Shown: piece by piece, positions 33,381-36,508 of the stretch
Numbering within the stretch: the first letter of the stretch is position 1
Layout: each line of letters begins with the position of its first letter
Source: Sulfurovum sp.
Lineage (GTDB): Bacteria; Campylobacterota; Campylobacteria; Campylobacterales; Sulfurovaceae
Length of the DNA: 36,508 nucleotides
Assembly: GCA_021166685.1 (NCBI GenBank)
Contig: JAJPEU010000018.1
Span: 1-36,508 of the forward strand
Direction of reading: 5' to 3'
The notes under the pieces: model-generated
Databases searched by the model: none
Told to the model about the DNA's origin: nothing
Seen by the model: the letters and a program-made list of their open reading frames with translations, nothing else
Program-made: the position numbers and the translations under genes

Positions 33381-34491
33381 GCTTTTACATATCAGCGCCA
33401 ATACCTACCCTCCGCTGTACGGCAGGCACCACCACACCAAAAACATATGGCAAGAGCTTGCCGGGGGGTTTGAAGAGTATCATATCCTGGCAAGAAGCGA
33501 AAACAATGCCTACAGCTATTCCCGTGAGGGCAACATCCACCTTCATCTGGTGCCAAGGCTTACCCAAAGATCCAAAATCTTCTTTTTGACATCGTTTTGG
33601 ATGTTTTGGCTGATTAAAAAATACAATATCACCCATCTTCTAAGCCAGTGTCCGATCGTAGGAGGGGTTACAGCTGCGCTGGCAAGCCGATTTTTTCGTA
33701 TCCCGCTGATGGTCGAACTGCACGGCGAAGAGTATTTCAGGCTGTTTCAAAGCCAATCTTTCTTCGGCAGGATAAGTGCCTCTTTGATGCGGTACACCTT
33801 CAGGCATGCCCGTAAAATCCGTTCTCTCAATGACGCCATGACCCAAAAGCTGATCCAAAACAAGATTACCGAAAATATCGTGCTTATCCCCAACCGCGTC
33901 AATCTCGCTATTTTCAACAAACAAAAAAAAGATTTTGCATTAAAGGGCCCGCTTAAAATCATTTCGGTCGGACGGTTTGTCTGGGAAAAAAATTATTTGA
34001 ACCTGATGCGATGCCTCCATGCCAATCTTGCAGATTTTCATCTAACCCTGGTGGGCGGAGGAAAACTAAAAGATGAGTATGAGCGCTACATTCATGAAAA
34101 CAACTTGGATCAAAAAGTACGTCTGATCGAATGGATCGATCAAAAAGAGCTGGTAGATCTTATCGTCTCTTCGGATCTGTATGTCCAGTATTCGCTCAGC
34201 GAAGGAATGCCAAGAACCATCGTGGAGGCGATGGCGTTGCAAATGCCTATCATCTCGACTGATGTCGGCTCCATTCTCGGGGTGTTGACCGACCGTTCCA
34301 ACGCGCTCGTGATCGGTTCGGATTCATGCGAAGAGCTTTCCCGTGCGATAGGGGTATTGATGCAGGATGCGCTTTTGAGGGAAAGCATTGCGACGCAGGC
34401 GTACAGGGATGTCGTTGAAAAATACGAATGGAACACAGTGTTTGAAAAATACAAAAATGAAATTGCGGGCATGCGCTATGAACATTCTTAG
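33373..34491 (+). CDS. Glycosyltransferase family 4 (second of four)
   Basis: A 372-residue GT-B enzyme starting MAKLLHISANTYPPLYGRHH. The second domain shows LKIISVGRFVWEKNYLNLMR, LTLVGGGKLKDEY and the E-x7-E motif EGMPRTIVEAMALQMPIIST then DVGSILGVL. An upstream in-frame ATG at 33340 is rejected because it adds residues unlike the family, while 33373 gives the typical beta-strand start. It overlaps the preceding gene by 8 nt and the following one by 14 nt. Sugar specificity is unknown. Confidence 0.9.
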   Translation: MAKLLHISANTYPPLYGRHHHTKNIWQELAGGFEEYHILARSENNAYSYSREGNIHLHLVPRLTQRSKIFFLTSFWMFWLIKKYNITHLLSQCPIVGGVTAALASRFFRIPLMVELHGEEYFRLFQSQSFFGRISASLMRYTFRHARKIRSLNDAMTQKLIQNKITENIVLIPNRVNLAIFNKQKKDFALKGPLKIISVGRFVWEKNYLNLMRCLHANLADFHLTLVGGGKLKDEYERYIHENNLDQKVRLIEWIDQKELVDLIVSSDLYVQYSLSEGMPRTIVEAMALQMPIISTDVGSILGVLTDRSNALVIGSDSCEELSRAIGVLMQDALLRESIATQAYRDVVEKYEWNTVFEKYKNEIAGMRYEHS

Positions 34492-35554
34492 GATTTATAC
34501 CAAGCTGCCGCCCCTGAAGGGAGGGATGGAAAAACATATTTTCCATCTGTCGCAAGAACAGATCACGCAGGGCCATCGCGTGAAGGTCGTGTTTAACGAC
34601 GGAGAAAAAATCACTCCCGCTGATGAAAAAATAGGTTATTTCAAACTCTACAAGATCCGTCCCCAGGCGCTGGGAGTGGTTTTGTTTTACGGTTTGGTTG
34701 CCATCAAATTTTTATTTGACAGGCAGTCTTATGATGCGGTGCATCTCCACGGAGACTGGAGCGCTCTTCTTTTTGCACGCCTCATCAAAAAGCTTGTGGG
34801 GGCGAAACTGGCAGTTTTCTCGATCCACGGGCAGATCACGCAAAGTTTTGCCCACCAGCACCTGCTGCCCAGGCTCTTGGGGCGGACCGATCTTATCTTT
34901 TCCACCGGATACGATACGGCCCGGGAGATAACAAGGCTTACCGGCAGGGAAGCTGTTGTGCAGCCCAGCGGCATCAGCGATATCTTTTTTGAACCGTTTG
35001 AAAAACATTTTGACTTCCGGCGGTTTACGGTCGTAACAGTGGCCAATCTGTTTGCCGTAAAAAATATAGAACTGGTGTTTGAAATCGCCAAGAGGCTCAA
35101 AGAGTGCGATTTTGTCATCATCGGCGACGGTACGGAAAAAAAACGTTTGCAAAACCTGCTGGCAAACGAGAAGATAGACAACGTCAAACTCTTGGGATTT
35201 AAAACAGCCCCGGAGGTAAGGGAGCATTACCGAAAAAGCGACTGCTACCTGCTGACCTCGTTTGCCGAAGGCACGCCTACCTCCGCACTTGAAGCGATGG
35301 CGTGCGGGCTGCCGGTCGTGAGCTCAAACGCCGGCGGGATAGGGCATATCGTAAAAGCGTATCAAAACGGGTTTGTGCTGGATGATTTTGATCCGGGCAG
35401 TTATGCAGATAAGATCAGGCTCTTAAAAGAGAACCTTCAGGTGCGAAAAACTATCTTTCGCACCAACAGCCTGCTCGCCCGGGAGTACACATGGAAAAAC
35501 GTGGCGGCGCACATTACCGCGATGATGGAGAGCAAACTTGATGAAGCGCATTAA
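34478..35554 (+). CDS. Glycosyltransferase family 4 (third of four)
   Basis: A 358-residue GT-B enzyme starting MNILRIYTKLPPLKGGMEKH, the glycine-rich acceptor loop (PLKGGME) being typical of GT4. The donor domain has TVVTVANLFAVKNIELVFEI, FVIIGDGTEKKRLQ and EGTPTSALEAMACGLPVVSS then NAGGIGHIV. A longer frame from 34388 is rejected because its extra 30 residues (rich in Arg and Lys) are out of character and lie inside the previous gene. Overlaps of 14 nt on both sides indicate coupled translation. Specificity is unknown. Confidence 0.9.
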   Translation: MNILRIYTKLPPLKGGMEKHIFHLSQEQITQGHRVKVVFNDGEKITPADEKIGYFKLYKIRPQALGVVLFYGLVAIKFLFDRQSYDAVHLHGDWSALLFARLIKKLVGAKLAVFSIHGQITQSFAHQHLLPRLLGRTDLIFSTGYDTAREITRLTGREAVVQPSGISDIFFEPFEKHFDFRRFTVVTVANLFAVKNIELVFEIAKRLKECDFVIIGDGTEKKRLQNLLANEKIDNVKLLGFKTAPEVREHYRKSDCYLLTSFAEGTPTSALEAMACGLPVVSSNAGGIGHIVKAYQNGFVLDDFDPGSYADKIRLLKENLQVRKTIFRTNSLLAREYTWKNVAAHITAMMESKLDEAH

Positions 35555-36508
35555 TATCTTGCAGCTTGTGACCGGACTGGGCATGGGCGGGGCTGAAAAG
35601 GTGGTGCTGGACTTAGCCGCGCATACGGACAAATCCCGGTTTAACACCTTTGTGCTCGCCATGTCCAAACGAGATGAGCTTTTGAATGAATTTTTGGAAA
35701 ACAAGATCCCTACGACGATTTTGCGAAAGTCCAACACTTTGGTTGACTTTATAAAGATCCTCATATCCGTCAGCCGATTTGTAAAAGAAAACAAGATAGA
35801 CATCATCCACGCGCATATGGCCCATGCAGCCGTCGCAGCTTCGATCGTCAAGCTGTTTCACCCCTCGGCCAAAATCGTATTTACTTCGCACAGTTTCAAC
35901 ATCGGCTCCAAGATGAGGGAGCTTGTTTTGTTTTGCCTCAAACCGTTCAGGGATACGGATATCATTTTTTCCAGGGAAATCTGGAAGTATTTTCATAAAA
36001 AAAATTATCAGGTGATCCCCAACGGCGTAAAGCTTGAAAAATACACGGTACCCGCCGCAAAAAATCCGAGATTCACCTTTATCGCGGTGGGGCGGCTTGA
36101 GAGGGTCAAAAACCACCGGCTGCTCATCGAAATCGCGCATCATTTGAAAGACAAATTTGATTTTGAGCTGCAGATTGCCGGCGAGGGGTACCTAAGAGAT
36201 GAGCTCCAAGAGATGATCCGAACGTATCAACTCGAAGAGACCGTAAAGCTGTTGGGCCTTCGGCATGATATCCCGCTGCTGCTGGGCCGTTCGCACTGTT
36301 TGCTTATGCCTTCATTGTGGGAGGGGCTGCCCATCGTGATACTCGAAGGCGCTGCGAGCAAAATCCCCATCATCGCCGCGCCTGTGGGGAGCATTCCGTC
36401 GTTGCTGAACGAAGAGAATGCCTATCTGGCAGGGCCTGAAGCGTTTGAAGAGAAGATGAAAACGGTACTGCGGGAGTACTCCGATGCCCAAAAAAAAGCC
36501 CAAAAACT
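35541..36508 (+). CDS. Glycosyltransferase family 4 (fourth of four, cut by window edge)
   Basis: The frame from ATG 35541 reads MKRINILQLVTGLGMGGAEK and is open to the end of the window (322 codons). The N-terminal GLGMGGAEKVVLDLA loop is the GT4 acceptor-domain signature. The donor domain has FTFIAVGRLERVKNHRLLIE, LQIAGEGYLRDELQEM and the E-x7-E motif EGLPIVILEGAASKIPIIAA then PVGSIPSLL. About 40-50 residues are probably missing at the C-terminus. It overlaps the preceding gene by 14 nt. Sugar specificity is unknown. Confidence 0.9.
   Translation, partial: MKRINILQLVTGLGMGGAEKVVLDLAAHTDKSRFNTFVLAMSKRDELLNEFLENKIPTTILRKSNTLVDFIKILISVSRFVKENKIDIIHAHMAHAAVAASIVKLFHPSAKIVFTSHSFNIGSKMRELVLFCLKPFRDTDIIFSREIWKYFHKKNYQVIPNGVKLEKYTVPAAKNPRFTFIAVGRLERVKNHRLLIEIAHHLKDKFDFELQIAGEGYLRDELQEMIRTYQLEETVKLLGLRHDIPLLLGRSHCLLMPSLWEGLPIVILEGAASKIPIIAAPVGSIPSLLNEENAYLAGPEAFEEKMKTVLREYSDAQKKAQK

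Overview
The window looks like a chromosomal segment of a Campylobacterota (former Epsilonproteobacteria) bacterium, most likely a Sulfurovum- or Sulfurimonas-like lineage. The basis is protein resemblance judged by eye: GyrA with Thr86/Asp90 in Campylobacter numbering, the short Pgi form, a YebC of the campylobacterial type, a stand-alone DUF234 protein, and an AT-rich genome with many TATAAT-like -10 boxes but few recognisable -35 boxes. No 16S rRNA gene is present, so genus is inference. No insertion sequence, prophage, integrase or CRISPR array was seen.

Layout. 1-3119 (minus strand) is a nitrogen block: the 5' end of a PII gene (glnB/glnK, cut by the window edge), the ammonium transporter amt, and upstream of them two overlapping genes that look like a stripped-down NtrB/NtrC pair. 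3221-8786 holds a DUF234 nuclease-like protein that may start at an AUU codon, mltG, a large AsmA-like envelope protein whose 5' end overlaps mltG antisense, and a LolC/LolE-type lipoprotein-release permease. The permease is coupled to secA (8786-11422). lolA, rmuC and ppk2 run divergently from secA (11630-14542). 14667-18568 contains an ABC-F ATPase (YbiT type), yebC, a small thioredoxin-like protein and exbB-exbD. 18738-23813 is a tight gyrA-asd-yqhA-hemE operon closed by a clear terminator. A tRNA-Asn with a textbook sigma-70 promoter and a small glycine-zipper lipoprotein follow.

24607-36508 is devoted to sugar nucleotides and surface polysaccharide. A phosphomannomutase/phosphoglucomutase, pgi and galU make hexose phosphates and UDP-glucose. 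A second polycistron, starting at 28217 and running off the right edge, encodes a TviB-type UDP-HexNAc dehydrogenase, a TviC/WbpP-type epimerase, a Wzx-like flippase, a hexapeptide-repeat acyltransferase and four consecutive GT4-type glycosyltransferases. All are packed with no gaps or with 4-14 nt overlaps. The expected product is a uronic-acid-containing O-antigen or capsule.

The points most worth a second look are: (i) the degenerate NtrBC-like pair beside amt-glnB, which keeps Walker A/B and a Fis-type helix-turn-helix but has lost the sigma-54-contacting loop; (ii) a heptanucleotide tandem repeat inside the epimerase gene that could switch the polysaccharide operon by slippage; (iii) the possible AUU start of the DUF234 gene; (iv) three promoters whose -10 box lies at the centre of a perfect inverted repeat; (v) the overlapping divergent 5' ends of mltG and the AsmA-like gene. 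No strong evidence for an entirely new system was found; item (i) is the best candidate.
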